Positions 26,684 to 35,264 are shown, counted from the stretch's first letter. The stretch: DNA of 50,810 nt from an uncultured Bacteroidales bacterium (GCA_937894795.1 CALCQV010000022.1:1-50810), one strand, 5' to 3'. The notes: a model not told the origin generated them from the sequence alone. Numbers and translations are program-made.

Positions 26684-26734
26684 CCATTAGGCGGATAAGG
26701 TTACAGATACCCTGTCAATCTTACCGCCTAATGG
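26684..26734. terminator. 11-bp inverted repeat overlapping the 3' end of folB
   Basis: CCATTAGGCGG (26684-26694) and CCGCCTAATGG (26724-26734) pair perfectly around 29 bases. One arm covers the folB stop region, the other the Leu-Gly-Gly codons of its PPLGGKID motif. Only 11 bp separate folB from the convergent gene, so this hairpin may end transcription from either side. T-runs are weak on both sides. Confidence 0.5.
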
Positions 26735-27037
26735 TGGATTTAGTTTTGACACTTTAACCTTTACAGCGGTAACCATTGGAAACCTTTTTTGGACGGCACT
26801 AATAATACGGTGAGCAACATTTTCAAGCAGATTACTGCGAATCTCCATTTCCTTCTTGACCGTTTCATAAACTGTAAGGTAATTTACTGTGTGATGCAGA
26901 TTGTCATCAGATTCTGCCTGAGATGTATCAACTTCAACCAACAAATCAACCTCGAAACGCGTACCAATAATGCTCTCTTCAGTAAAGCAGCCGTGGTAAG
27001 CAAAGAAATCCATACCCTCAATACGTATCGTTGCCAT
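26687..27037 (-). CDS. folB: Dihydroneopterin aldolase
   Basis: A 116-residue enzyme of folate synthesis that cleaves 7,8-dihydroneopterin to 6-hydroxymethyl-dihydropterin and glycolaldehyde. Family motifs are FFAYHGCFTEES, VNYLTVYETVKKEM, LLENVAHRI (the substrate-binding Glu) and the C-terminal KLNPPLGGKIDRVSVTL with the catalytic Lys candidate. The ATG at 27037 is preferred over an in-frame TTG at 27052. It diverges from the tRNA-Cys gene, whose promoter starts 8 bp upstream of this ATG. No other folate gene is adjacent. Confidence 0.93.
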   Translation of the reverse strand: MATIRIEGMDFFAYHGCFTEESIIGTRFEVDLLVEVDTSQAESDDNLHHTVNYLTVYETVKKEMEIRSNLLENVAHRIISAVQKRFPMVTAVKVKVSKLNPPLGGKIDRVSVTLSA

Positions 27038-27044
27038 ACTTTTT

Positions 27045-27075
27045 TTTGGCAAAGATAAAATTATATTTACCTTTG
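27045..27075 (+). promoter_or_regulatory. tRNA-Cys promoter TTTG-N19-TACCTTTG
   Basis: TTTG (27045-27048) and TACCTTTG (27068-27075) are separated by 19 bp, a full match to the Bacteroidota consensus. The tRNA begins 15 bp after the -7 box. Confidence 0.75.
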
Positions 27076-27089
27076 TACAATCAATAAAT

Positions 27090-27160
27090 GGTCTCGTGGC
27101 CGAGTGGCTAGGCAGAGGTCTGCAAAACCTTCCACAGCGGTTCGAATCCGCTCGAGACCT
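27090..27160 (+). tRNA. tRNA-Cys (anticodon GCA)
   Basis: A 71-nt cloverleaf with acceptor GGTCTCG/CGAGACC, an anticodon loop CTGCAAA, and a T-arm AGCGG-TTCGAAT-CCGCT. The discriminator base is T, as is typical for tRNA-Cys. The CCA end is not encoded. Confidence 0.95.
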
Positions 27161-27164
27161 CAGA

Positions 27165-27199
27165 AAAAAATCACCTTTAATTATTACAGGTGATTTTTT
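27165..27199. terminator. Bidirectional terminator after tRNA-Cys
   Basis: AAAAAATCACCT (27165-27176) pairs with AGGTGATTTTTT (27188-27199). The A-run and T-run flank a 6-bp core stem, so it can serve both tRNA-Cys (+) and the beta-barrel gene ending at 27229 (-). Confidence 0.85.
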
Positions 27200-27228
27200 A
27201 TTTCCTTAAATTCACTCTAAACAGGTGT

Positions 27229-28827
27229 TTAGAATCGTTTTGACAACTGAAGGTAAACTCTATTGAAAGTATAAACCTTTTCAAAGGTACCTTCATAGTT
27301 TAACCCGAGAGAGAGCTTTTTAATGATATTCCAGTTGAGACCTATCTCTCCTGTGTGTTGCAATACACTGGTTTCTGAATGGGCAAATGAATAATCCTGA
27401 TACCGGTATGTCATTGTACTGTATAATTTACCCCTTACAAGGTCCCGGCTTAAACCCAGACTGTAAACATTACCGTTAAGATAACTTGTTTCCAGCAGTG
27501 TGGCTGATAGAGTGAGTGTGGCATCAATACCGGGAACAGCACTATAACTGGCATAGATGTAGGCATTCTTGGATGGTTTCAGATCATCAGTGCGGTTTCT
27601 GTACCCCAAATTAGCACCAAGGGATAATTTGTTTATTGGTCGATAACTGATTTGTGCCATATATCCCTGTTGGGTTTCATTTTCCAGCAAGCGCTCAAGG
27701 AAACTCTTGTAAGTCTCGTAATAAATAATGTTTTTACGGGCACTATATGACAGTGTCATGGATAAATTACTGAGCATTTTGTAACGTAATGATAGATAGA
27801 GATTCGACAGTCGTGGGGCATTATCCTGCGTTTCATTCACAAATCTATAGAGATCAACCTCTGCTGATCCAAAAAAGTATATGTTATTGATGAGTGAATT
27901 TGAATGCTGAAGATAAGCAAACCGCCTGTCGGTAAACCCGGCATTCCTCTGATCTGCGAATGCAAGGGTAGTTTGAATGTTGCCTTTATTTATCTTCCGC
28001 TCATGTGAAATGAATACTCCATACTGAAATAGGGAGGTGTTGATGCTATAATCAAGATAATTCGGTCGGGAACCAGCCAAAGCTCCAAAGGTAATTTCAT
28101 TGGCCTTGTATTCAAGCTGTAGTCCGTCAACAGCACCCATATTAGATAATCTCTGATTGATCTTACGGCCCGCTGTTATTTTCAGATTTCTGCCGGCATC
28201 ATAGCTTACTGAGAGATTGTATATTTTAAGTCCATGGAAGATGTTGCTCTTGATCTCATCCCATTGACCACTCTTATGGACAAATGATACGTATGACTCG
28301 GCAGATAAGGGTGAATCCTTAATATTCTTAGCTTGCATTGAAAGGGTGTACCTCATACGGTGGAAATCACCCGAAGGAGTGTTTGAGAAGTTGCTGTAGG
28401 AAGCGGCTGATAACCTTCCTTTTATTTGTTGAGTTCTTGGTTTTTCAGCATTTTTGGTTGAATCAATATCGGTTTTAGCCCGAGTATACTTTTTCTCTTT
28501 GGATTTCTCTTTGCCCGATTTACCATCTGAGGCACCAGGTACTTTAAACACTTTGTCCGATTCTTTTAAGCTGTTGATGCCAATTGGCTTACACATGCAT
28601 GACAATGAGGAGAGGTTGATCACCACAAGGACAGGTTGCATTTTACCTTCCAAGTTTAAATATAGGGTATCACCAATGGAAATGGAAGAGGTGGATCCAA
28701 AACGCACATAAACACTGGAAGAGGTAATGTGTGACACAGTTCCCTCAATAGCATCAGTTTGTTGCTGAGCGGTAGCACTTAATATAGATACAATAGCTAT
28801 TATGATTGTCGGGTACCAGGTTTTCAT
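27229..28827 (-). CDS. Outer-membrane beta-barrel protein of the multiheme cytochrome operon
   Basis: A 532-residue protein with a signal peptide (residues 1-20). A small N-terminal SH3-like domain (about 27-95; GTVSHITSSSVYVRF, ISIGDTLYL) is followed by a charged linker rich in Lys, Ser and Glu. From about 135 to the end there are regularly alternating amphipathic strands closing with QLSKRF, an outer-membrane insertion signal ending in Phe. This fits a barrel of around 20 strands. It is the last gene of the cytochrome operon, 3 bp after the 34-heme gene. By position it could be the porin sheath of an electron conduit, as MtrB is for MtrA, but no sequence similarity to MtrB was recognised. 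Confidence 0.85.
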   Translation of the reverse strand: MKTWYPTIIIAIVSILSATAQQQTDAIEGTVSHITSSSVYVRFGSTSSISIGDTLYLNLEGKMQPVLVVINLSSLSCMCKPIGINSLKESDKVFKVPGASDGKSGKEKSKEKKYTRAKTDIDSTKNAEKPRTQQIKGRLSAASYSNFSNTPSGDFHRMRYTLSMQAKNIKDSPLSAESYVSFVHKSGQWDEIKSNIFHGLKIYNLSVSYDAGRNLKITAGRKINQRLSNMGAVDGLQLEYKANEITFGALAGSRPNYLDYSINTSLFQYGVFISHERKINKGNIQTTLAFADQRNAGFTDRRFAYLQHSNSLINNIYFFGSAEVDLYRFVNETQDNAPRLSNLYLSLRYKMLSNLSMTLSYSARKNIIYYETYKSFLERLLENETQQGYMAQISYRPINKLSLGANLGYRNRTDDLKPSKNAYIYASYSAVPGIDATLTLSATLLETSYLNGNVYSLGLSRDLVRGKLYSTMTYRYQDYSFAHSETSVLQHTGEIGLNWNIIKKLSLGLNYEGTFEKVYTFNRVYLQLSKRF

Positions 28828-28830
28828 ATT

Positions 28831-31458
28831 TTAGTTGGCTTTAAACCGGTTAGACTTGATCATGTGTTTATTACTACCATCGGGATGGCAGGCAAGACAG
28901 GATGGACTGCTATAAACATATCCCGACACACCCTGATGTTTAAGATCCATTTCTGTCTGATTATGCTCATGACAATCAATACAGGTGAATTGCGCATAAT
29001 TAGATGGATTGGGGTGACAGTCAGAGCATAAGGTCCATTGTCCATTATGTTGACCTGAATAGATGGGAAAATACTGGTTATCATGGTCGAAAGTCGAAGG
29101 TATCCAGGCACTTTCTGTATGACATAATAGGCAATCAGTTGGGAACTGAGCGGATGCATGTGGAGGATTGATTGTTTGATTATAATCATCAATATGGCAT
29201 CCTTCGCAAGTATTGGGTGTAGTGCTATAATTACCATTGTGGCAGGAGGCACATTCATCAGCAATCAACGCATGTGCGCCATTGAGCGCATAATACTGGT
29301 TGTGAATTGAAAAAGTCGCAGGTGACCAGGCTGTTTCCTGATGGCATTCCAGACATTCCAATGGTAACTGTAAAGTAACATGTGAAGGATTGGTTGTTTG
29401 ATTATAATCTGGCAAATGACAGCCGGCACAAGTATTCGGGGTATTCGTATAATTACCATTGTGACAGGTGGCACATTCACTTGCTATAACCTGATGGGCT
29501 CCATTCAAAGCATAGTATTGGTTATGGATCGGGAAGGAAGCAGGTGCCCAACCCGGTTGGGTACTATGGCAGTCAGCACAAGTACCGGGAATGTTTAATG
29601 AAACATGATTAGGATTAATTGACTGGTTAAAATCGGATTCATGGCAATCGCCACAAATGGTTGTTGTGCCTGTATAACCTGAAGTATGGCAATCACTGCA
29701 AAGTGCACCTGTGTGAGCGCCCGTTAAAGGGAAAGCAGTATTACCATGATTGAATGCCCCATTGGCCGAGCCATCAGGGTGACAGGCAAAGCAGGACGAG
29801 CTGTTGTATTCATAACCCTGAATTCCTGAGTGCTTGTCATTCATATCTGCCTGATTGTGTTCATGACAATCAATGCATGAAAACTGAGCATATGCTAAGG
29901 GATTCGTGTGACAATCGGAACAAAGAGTCCACGTCCCGTTATGTTGGCCTGAGTAAATTGGGAAATACTGTCCGTCATGGTTGAATGTTGCAGGCTGCCA
30001 TGCTGTTTCTGTATGGCACCCGGCGCATTCCAGTCCAAACTGAACAGAAGCATGAGGAGGATTGGTTGTCTGGTTATAATCAGGCAAGTGGCAATCTTCA
30101 CAGGTATTGGGTGTATTTGTGTAATTACCATTATGGCAGGTGGAACATTCATTTGCAATACCAGCATGAGCACCATTTAGCGTATAGTACTGGTTGTGAA
30201 TAGGGAATGTTGCCGGTGACCATCCGGGTTGAGTAGTATGACAATCGGCACAAGTGTTAGGAATACCAATAGTGACATGTCCGGGATTTGCAGATTGATT
30301 AAACTCGGTTTCGTGGCAGTCGTAGCAGAAAGTTGAAGTACCTGCATATCCTGCGGAATGGCAGTCTAAACAAGCGGCTCCTGTATGTGCACCAGTCAAT
30401 GAAAAGGAGGTTGTACTGTGGCTAAATCCACTTTCTGCTGAACCTGTTGGATGACATCCATAGCAAGCAAGACTATTATAGGAATAACTGCCAACATCAT
30501 CATGTTTATCATTCATTTCACCTTCTTCATGCTCATGGCAATCAGTACAGGTAAAGATTCCATAATTGGATGAATTCTTATGGCAGTCACCGCAATTTTC
30601 CCATTCACCTTCATGTTGGCCTGAATAAATGGGGAAATACAACCCATCATGTTGGGTAAATTCAGCCGGAGCCCATCCCGGGGCGATGGTATGGCACTCA
30701 TTGCAAGTTGTGGGGAAGCCAGAGCTGTTATGATCAGGATTTACCGCAGCATTATAGTCCTCCTCGTGACATGAAATACAGGTATTGGGAATACTGCTGA
30801 AATTACCATCCGTGTGGCACTGCATACAATCAGCTATATCATGTCCTTCTTTTAAAGGAAAGAAATCATGGTTGATCCCCGCTCCCTGCCAACTAAATGC
30901 GTTCATGAAATGGCAATCGGTACAATTGGTGGAATAACCTGCCGAGGAATGATCAGGGCTAGAAGTGCTCATATAGTCAGCCTTGTGACAATCAAAACAT
31001 TCTATACCCAAAGGTTCAAACTTAAGTAGTGAAGCATTGGAGTGGCATTCCTGGCAATCAGCCATGGAATGTGCCCCAAGAAGAGGAAACCGGCTGTGTC
31101 TGTGAATATCAATAATATTAGTTACGATCCATGAAGAAGGAGTGTGGCATCTGTCGCATTCCTGACCTACGGTATTTTCATGCATATCAGTATGACAGGC
31201 ATTGCAGTATGGTTCAGCATCTTTAAAGATCAATGACTCATGACAATCCCGGCAATTAGTTTCAACATGCCGACCAACCAGAGGCATGGCAGTAGAGTCA
31301 TGACTGAAATTAATGCTGTCAGTATTGACTTTCCAACCTGAAGTAGAATGACAATCATCACAGTTGAGGTTAAAATCCTTACCGTGAGGTGAAGATATTA
31401 TTAACTTCATTGAAGTCAATAATACAATTGTACCAATGATCAATGACAGTCTGCGCAT
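28831..31458 (-). CDS. 34-heme c-type cytochrome
   Basis: An 875-residue protein with an N-terminal signal/anchor (RLSLIIGTIVLLTSMKLII). It carries 34 CxxCH heme-attachment motifs, the first at residue 33 and the last at 854, about one per 26 residues. After heme 1 they fall into eleven three-heme modules. Hemes 11-19 (residues 275-498) and 20-28 (499-722) are two copies of a 224-residue nine-heme super-repeat. Hemes 29-31 repeat the last module and 32-34 start another round. Conserved extra His residues (FNHDGQYFPIYSGQH, PLTGAHTG, NGAHA) are candidate distal ligands. No T9SS domain or lipobox is present. The start overlaps the last codons of the 20-heme gene by 19 bp. Its role is likely to be a long periplasmic or surface electron wire; the partner acceptor is unknown. 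Confidence 0.93.
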   Translation of the reverse strand: MRRLSLIIGTIVLLTSMKLIISSPHGKDFNLNCDDCHSTSGWKVNTDSINFSHDSTAMPLVGRHVETNCRDCHESLIFKDAEPYCNACHTDMHENTVGQECDRCHTPSSWIVTNIIDIHRHSRFPLLGAHSMADCQECHSNASLLKFEPLGIECFDCHKADYMSTSSPDHSSAGYSTNCTDCHFMNAFSWQGAGINHDFFPLKEGHDIADCMQCHTDGNFSSIPNTCISCHEEDYNAAVNPDHNSSGFPTTCNECHTIAPGWAPAEFTQHDGLYFPIYSGQHEGEWENCGDCHKNSSNYGIFTCTDCHEHEEGEMNDKHDDVGSYSYNSLACYGCHPTGSAESGFSHSTTSFSLTGAHTGAACLDCHSAGYAGTSTFCYDCHETEFNQSANPGHVTIGIPNTCADCHTTQPGWSPATFPIHNQYYTLNGAHAGIANECSTCHNGNYTNTPNTCEDCHLPDYNQTTNPPHASVQFGLECAGCHTETAWQPATFNHDGQYFPIYSGQHNGTWTLCSDCHTNPLAYAQFSCIDCHEHNQADMNDKHSGIQGYEYNSSSCFACHPDGSANGAFNHGNTAFPLTGAHTGALCSDCHTSGYTGTTTICGDCHESDFNQSINPNHVSLNIPGTCADCHSTQPGWAPASFPIHNQYYALNGAHQVIASECATCHNGNYTNTPNTCAGCHLPDYNQTTNPSHVTLQLPLECLECHQETAWSPATFSIHNQYYALNGAHALIADECASCHNGNYSTTPNTCEGCHIDDYNQTINPPHASAQFPTDCLLCHTESAWIPSTFDHDNQYFPIYSGQHNGQWTLCSDCHPNPSNYAQFTCIDCHEHNQTEMDLKHQGVSGYVYSSPSCLACHPDGSNKHMIKSNRFKAN
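29293..30636 (-). repeat. Two tandem copies of a 672-bp (nine-heme) coding repeat
   Basis: Copy 1 covers 29965-30636 and copy 2 covers 29293-29964, both inside the 34-heme gene. Equivalent CxxCH motifs are exactly 224 codons apart (for example 289 and 513, 438 and 662). A further 222-bp copy of the last third follows at 29071-29292. The copies differ in many codons, so the duplication is not recent. Confidence 0.85.
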
Positions 31459-33083
31459 CTTGTTTTACCTGTTTTATATAAAATATATGGTTTAACATCC
31501 CCTTCAACGAGTGGATGGCATTTCACGCATTCAATATTCTTATGCTTCCCATCAAGCTTGAATTTAGCATTATCATGGTTGAAAGTGCTGACTAACCAAC
31601 CGTCTGGAACATGGCAGGAACTGCAGTTGGTTACATTTTCATTGGTGAACTGGCCTTCATGATTATCTTCATGACATTGCATGCATTGTGATGGAAGTCC
31701 TGTGAATTGAAGTAGGTCCTCTGATGTTGCACTATCAATTAATTTTGCCGTTTCAATAATGCGAATCTCACTGGCAGAAGTTGCCCTGGTTTGATGACAT
31801 GAACGACAGGATTTTTCTTTGTGTTTACCCTGTAAAGGGAATTTGGTAGTACTATGGTCGAAGTTAATATCCTGCCAATTTTCAGGCGAATGACAGTTAA
31901 GACAATTGGCTTCGGGATAGTACTTGGAATCAAGATAAGACTTGTGAATATCTTCATGGCAATCATTGCATGCTCTACCTATTCTGCAGAAGCGCCATTT
32001 CAGTGATTTATAATGGCAGGCAGAACATTCTGTCATAAGATGAGCACCTACAAGTTTAAAACTACCCTCATTGTGTCTTTCTCTGGTAAAGGAAGTCTGC
32101 TTAAATCCATTGACATCGTGACAGTCGTCGCAGTCATAGCTTGCATTTCTATTAACGAAATCTCCTTCATGAAAATCCTGGTGACAATCAGCGCACCGGG
32201 CATGTTTAACAGGGGCAGTTAGGCTGCCCTTATGGCATGATTGGCATGATACGCCGGTATGCATTCCTTCCAGCTTAAAGTTCGTAAGGTTATGGTCAAA
32301 GCTGCCTGAATTTTTTACTTTCTTGAATGATTCTTCTACGTGACAATCTGAGCATTTCTGTCCGAACTGATTATTATGAACATCCTTATGACAGTTGGCG
32401 CAACTACTGAATTTAACACCCTTGAATTTCTGGAACGGTTTGCCATTGAGACTGGAAATTTCATGACATTTTATGCAATCCACTTCTGAATGCCTACCCC
32501 TTAAGGTGAATCTTGCTTTAGAATGATTGAAACGTGATGCCGGCTTAAATCCTTCATAAGTATGGCAATCAGAGCATTTTTCATTTAGGGTTTTCTGGTG
32601 ATAATCCTCATGACAACTAATGCATTCACGCCCTAGTCCCAGATAAGTTGACTTCTTTTTTTTCAATTGCTGGTCGACAATATTAGCCGGAGTATGACAG
32701 TCGCGGCAATGCTTTGAAGTATGCTTGCCCTCCAGAGTATAACCAGTAGTGTTGTGATCAAAAGTTTTGGTATCGAAATGAATGATCTGGAACTGACGTC
32801 CGTGATGTTCACTATGGCATAGTATACAGCTCTTCTTATAAACCTTTGCAGAGGAATGATAACCTTTCCTTTGGTTCACTCTGACTTTTATCTCTGTGTG
32901 GCAGTCCAGACACTTTTCATTGCTGATCTTTGAACCAAGCGTGTGGCATTTGGTGCAATTAGACAGTCCTTCAAGACTTGCGTGGGGAGTTGATAATTCC
33001 CCTGGTGAAAGCTGTGCCCATGCCACAATGCTGGTCACCATAAGAAAAGAAGATATATAATACCTCACGATTTTAATCATCAC
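31440..33083 (-). CDS. 20-heme c-type cytochrome
   Basis: A 547-residue protein with a signal peptide ending near AWAQ. Twenty CxxCH motifs were counted, from residue 43 to 543. After hemes 1-3, they form three-heme modules of the type FDH..F.L.G.H....C..CH, then C.DCHxDxH, then C..CH. The protein ends exactly on the His of the last CADCH, leaving its final module with two hemes. The stop codon lies inside the start region of the 34-heme gene (19-bp overlap), and the ATG overlaps the end of the Fe-S/FAD gene by 4 bp (ATGA). Translational coupling is therefore likely. It probably takes electrons from the membrane partners and passes them to the 34-heme protein. Confidence 0.93.
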   Translation of the reverse strand: MMIKIVRYYISSFLMVTSIVAWAQLSPGELSTPHASLEGLSNCTKCHTLGSKISNEKCLDCHTEIKVRVNQRKGYHSSAKVYKKSCILCHSEHHGRQFQIIHFDTKTFDHNTTGYTLEGKHTSKHCRDCHTPANIVDQQLKKKKSTYLGLGRECISCHEDYHQKTLNEKCSDCHTYEGFKPASRFNHSKARFTLRGRHSEVDCIKCHEISSLNGKPFQKFKGVKFSSCANCHKDVHNNQFGQKCSDCHVEESFKKVKNSGSFDHNLTNFKLEGMHTGVSCQSCHKGSLTAPVKHARCADCHQDFHEGDFVNRNASYDCDDCHDVNGFKQTSFTRERHNEGSFKLVGAHLMTECSACHYKSLKWRFCRIGRACNDCHEDIHKSYLDSKYYPEANCLNCHSPENWQDINFDHSTTKFPLQGKHKEKSCRSCHQTRATSASEIRIIETAKLIDSATSEDLLQFTGLPSQCMQCHEDNHEGQFTNENVTNCSSCHVPDGWLVSTFNHDNAKFKLDGKHKNIECVKCHPLVEGDVKPYILYKTGKTRCADCH

Positions 33084-34417
33084 TTTTTATGTTTAAGCAC
33101 TGAAACACCAAAATTCATATTCACATTTATTCCTGCTTTCTTCAGAAACTGGGTAGGTAATTCACCACCTGCGAAAATATAGACCAGATCATTTTTAAGT
33201 GTTATTACTTCATTGGTTTTACTATTATTAAAGGTAATATCATTTTCACCAATATCTGTGATATTGGTATTAAAAAGTAAATTCACCTTTCCTGTCTCTG
33301 CCTTTATCTTTATAATTTCAGCGTTCTTCGGTTTTAGTCTGCTGAATGTCTCACTACGGTATGAGAGTGAAACACTGTTATTTTCACAAAGAAGAACAGC
33401 CGATTCGATGGCTGAATCGCCTCCACCAACTATCATAATGTCCTTATCGACAATGTTTTCCTCATCAAGTAACCTGTATGCCACTTTTTCCTGAAGCTCA
33501 CCCGGAACACCAAGTTTTCTTGGGGTACCTCTCCTTCCCAGTGCTAATAGAATACTGGTAGTAGTAAACCTCTCACCTTTAATGGTTTCAACTTCAAAAT
33601 GATCTCCCTTGTTAATGATATTCTCAACCTTTGAATTTTCCTTAATGGTAATCTCATTCTTCCCTAAGGCATCATTCCAGAGTTTCAATAATTCTGATTT
33701 TCCTGTTTCTGATAACCTGACCTTCCCATAGAGAGGCAGATTCATATCTGATGTCATTACAATTTTGGCTCTTGGGTAGGTGAATACAGTTCCACCTAGC
33801 GAATCCTGCTCCAGCGTTATAAATCTAAGTCCATGCTTTTTTGCTGTCAGTGAGGCTGAAATACCTGCCGGTCCTGCCCCTGCAATTACAAGGTCATAGT
33901 CGGCTATACTATTTGATTTGATACACTTTGCTATGTTATCAACCGCCTGTTTTCCCTGTTCAACAGCATTTTTAATAAGGCCCATACCTCCCAGCTCTCC
34001 GGCTATATATATGCCGCGTACGTTGGTTTCAAATGTCGGTTTGACATGTGGAAGCTCTACGCCCCTGGTTTCTGTCCCAATCACGAGTGTTATAGCATGG
34101 GTAGGGCAAGCATGAAAACATGCACCATGGCCTACACATTGGGATGTATTGATGGTTTTTGCCTTGCCATTAACCATGCCAATAATGTCTTTTTCAGGGC
34201 ATGCAGCTACACAGGCACCGGTACCAATACAGCTATTCACATCAATCACCGGATGCAATGAAACAGGTTCATGCAAACCTTCCAATTTAGCTCTATCAAT
34301 CTTTTCAGTAACCTTCTTTGACTTCTTATGCTGATTCCTGAGATAAAAGTAAATGACCGCAATACAAAGAAGTGCGGTAAGGGAATAGATCAGAATATTC
34401 TCCAGAAGAGTTTCCAT
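33080..34417 (-). CDS. Membrane-anchored Fe-S/FAD pyridine-nucleotide oxidoreductase
   Basis: A 445-residue protein with one N-terminal membrane helix (about 7-26). A ferredoxin-like domain follows with two clusters at C63/C69/C73 and C94/C100/C104. In both the second Cys of the usual CxxCxxCxxxCP is replaced, by Thr66 and His97. Residues 127-160 (FETNVRGIYIAGELGGMGLI) resemble the C-terminal FAD motif of thioredoxin-reductase-like enzymes, yet here they precede the N-terminal FAD motif GAGPAG (180-185). A second Rossmann motif (IVGGGDSAIES) should bind NAD(P). The protein probably couples NAD(P)H or ferredoxin oxidation to the b-type cytochrome encoded just upstream. Confidence 0.87.
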   Translation of the reverse strand: METLLENILIYSLTALLCIAVIYFYLRNQHKKSKKVTEKIDRAKLEGLHEPVSLHPVIDVNSCIGTGACVAACPEKDIIGMVNGKAKTINTSQCVGHGACFHACPTHAITLVIGTETRGVELPHVKPTFETNVRGIYIAGELGGMGLIKNAVEQGKQAVDNIAKCIKSNSIADYDLVIAGAGPAGISASLTAKKHGLRFITLEQDSLGGTVFTYPRAKIVMTSDMNLPLYGKVRLSETGKSELLKLWNDALGKNEITIKENSKVENIINKGDHFEVETIKGERFTTTSILLALGRRGTPRKLGVPGELQEKVAYRLLDEENIVDKDIMIVGGGDSAIESAVLLCENNSVSLSYRSETFSRLKPKNAEIIKIKAETGKVNLLFNTNITDIGENDITFNNSKTNEVITLKNDLVYIFAGGELPTQFLKKAGINVNMNFGVSVLKHKK

Positions 34418-34507
34418 TACTTAAGGTATTCTTTTCAATCAGTGACAATCATCTCAATCGAAGGCAATAACACTTTAAGCAACTCATAAAAAAACGGAAT
34501 CTGTTAA

Positions 34508-35227
34508 TTAGAAAATCCAGTTGTAACCAAAGGTAATAGTAACTGCGACATGAATCAACATTATTACCAACATTATTATGGCAAAAGGCAGATGAGCCAC
34601 ATGCCAATATCTGAAAAGCTCCTGCATTCGCTTTAATCTTTCGATTCGGCGCTCCAAGGCTGATTCATCCATTCCTGTATTCATTTTCCTGACTTCACTC
34701 AGTGATAGCTCTCGTCCTTCAATAGTGTGTGGTATTCTTATATAAATAAACCTGCCTATTATACCACTGATAAAAACGGCGACCATACTCCAGAAACTTA
34801 CTGCAACAAGTCCCCCAAACTTAAACGAGGTATGAAATAACACCAGGATAGGCCCTAACGTACAGAGAAATATATGAAATTCAAGCCAGTGTTTAAGCAC
34901 CCCAACTTTATGTAGTTTGCGATTCCTCTTTCTAATCATATAAGTTGCTACTCCCGCAATCATGCAAAGGGATCCAATAATTCCCAAACCGTGTCCCCAG
35001 ATTCCGCTTGGCTTCAGACGAAGATAGTCAGGATGAAAGAACCTCTCCTCAATCTTAACCTGGTAGTATGAAATACCTGAAAAAACAAGATATCCCAATA
35101 CAGCAACAACAAAAATCACCATGGAGAAAAGGTAAATTCTGTGACCGGTGATGAGCATCTTATCGTTCTGATTTACATCAATAATGTCATTATTATCCTT
35201 TTTCTCTTGAACAGGGCCTCTATTCAT
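34508..35227 (-). CDS. b-type cytochrome membrane subunit
   Basis: A 239-residue protein with five predicted membrane helices (about 28-52, 74-97, 112-131, 136-158, 208-232). Helices 2, 3 and 5 carry His residues at heme-ligand spacing (WGHGLG, HWLEFHIF with LVLFHTSF, RYWHVAHLPF with LIHVAV). This fits a di-heme cytochrome b of the b561/formate-dehydrogenase-gamma type that exchanges electrons with quinones, though no exact family was assigned. It is the first gene of the cytochrome operon, 90 bp before the Fe-S/FAD gene, and has its own promoter box. Confidence 0.8.
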   Translation of the reverse strand: MNRGPVQEKKDNNDIIDVNQNDKMLITGHRIYLFSMVIFVVAVLGYLVFSGISYYQVKIEERFFHPDYLRLKPSGIWGHGLGIIGSLCMIAGVATYMIRKRNRKLHKVGVLKHWLEFHIFLCTLGPILVLFHTSFKFGGLVAVSFWSMVAVFISGIIGRFIYIRIPHTIEGRELSLSEVRKMNTGMDESALERRIERLKRMQELFRYWHVAHLPFAIIMLVIMLIHVAVTITFGYNWIF

Positions 35228-35256
35228 TTAATAAGACTGATTGTTTAACTTTAACG

Positions 35257-35264
35257 CAAATATA
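35257..35264 (-). promoter_or_regulatory. -7 box TATATTTG of the cytochrome operon
   Basis: Read on the minus strand this is TATATTTG, 29 bp before the ATG at 35227. It lies within a 14-bp block (CAAATATATATATT on the plus strand) that recurs upstream of the next lipoprotein gene (35946-35959). No clear -33 element was seen. Confidence 0.5.

Noticed and set aside
29395..30203. Several plus-strand open frames opposite the 34-heme cytochrome gene
   Set aside because: They are reverse-strand shadows of the repeated Cys/His codons and show no family resemblance.
29071..30636. CRISPR-like or satellite repeat array
   Set aside because: The repeats are 672 and 222 bp, diverged, and encode heme modules in one frame.
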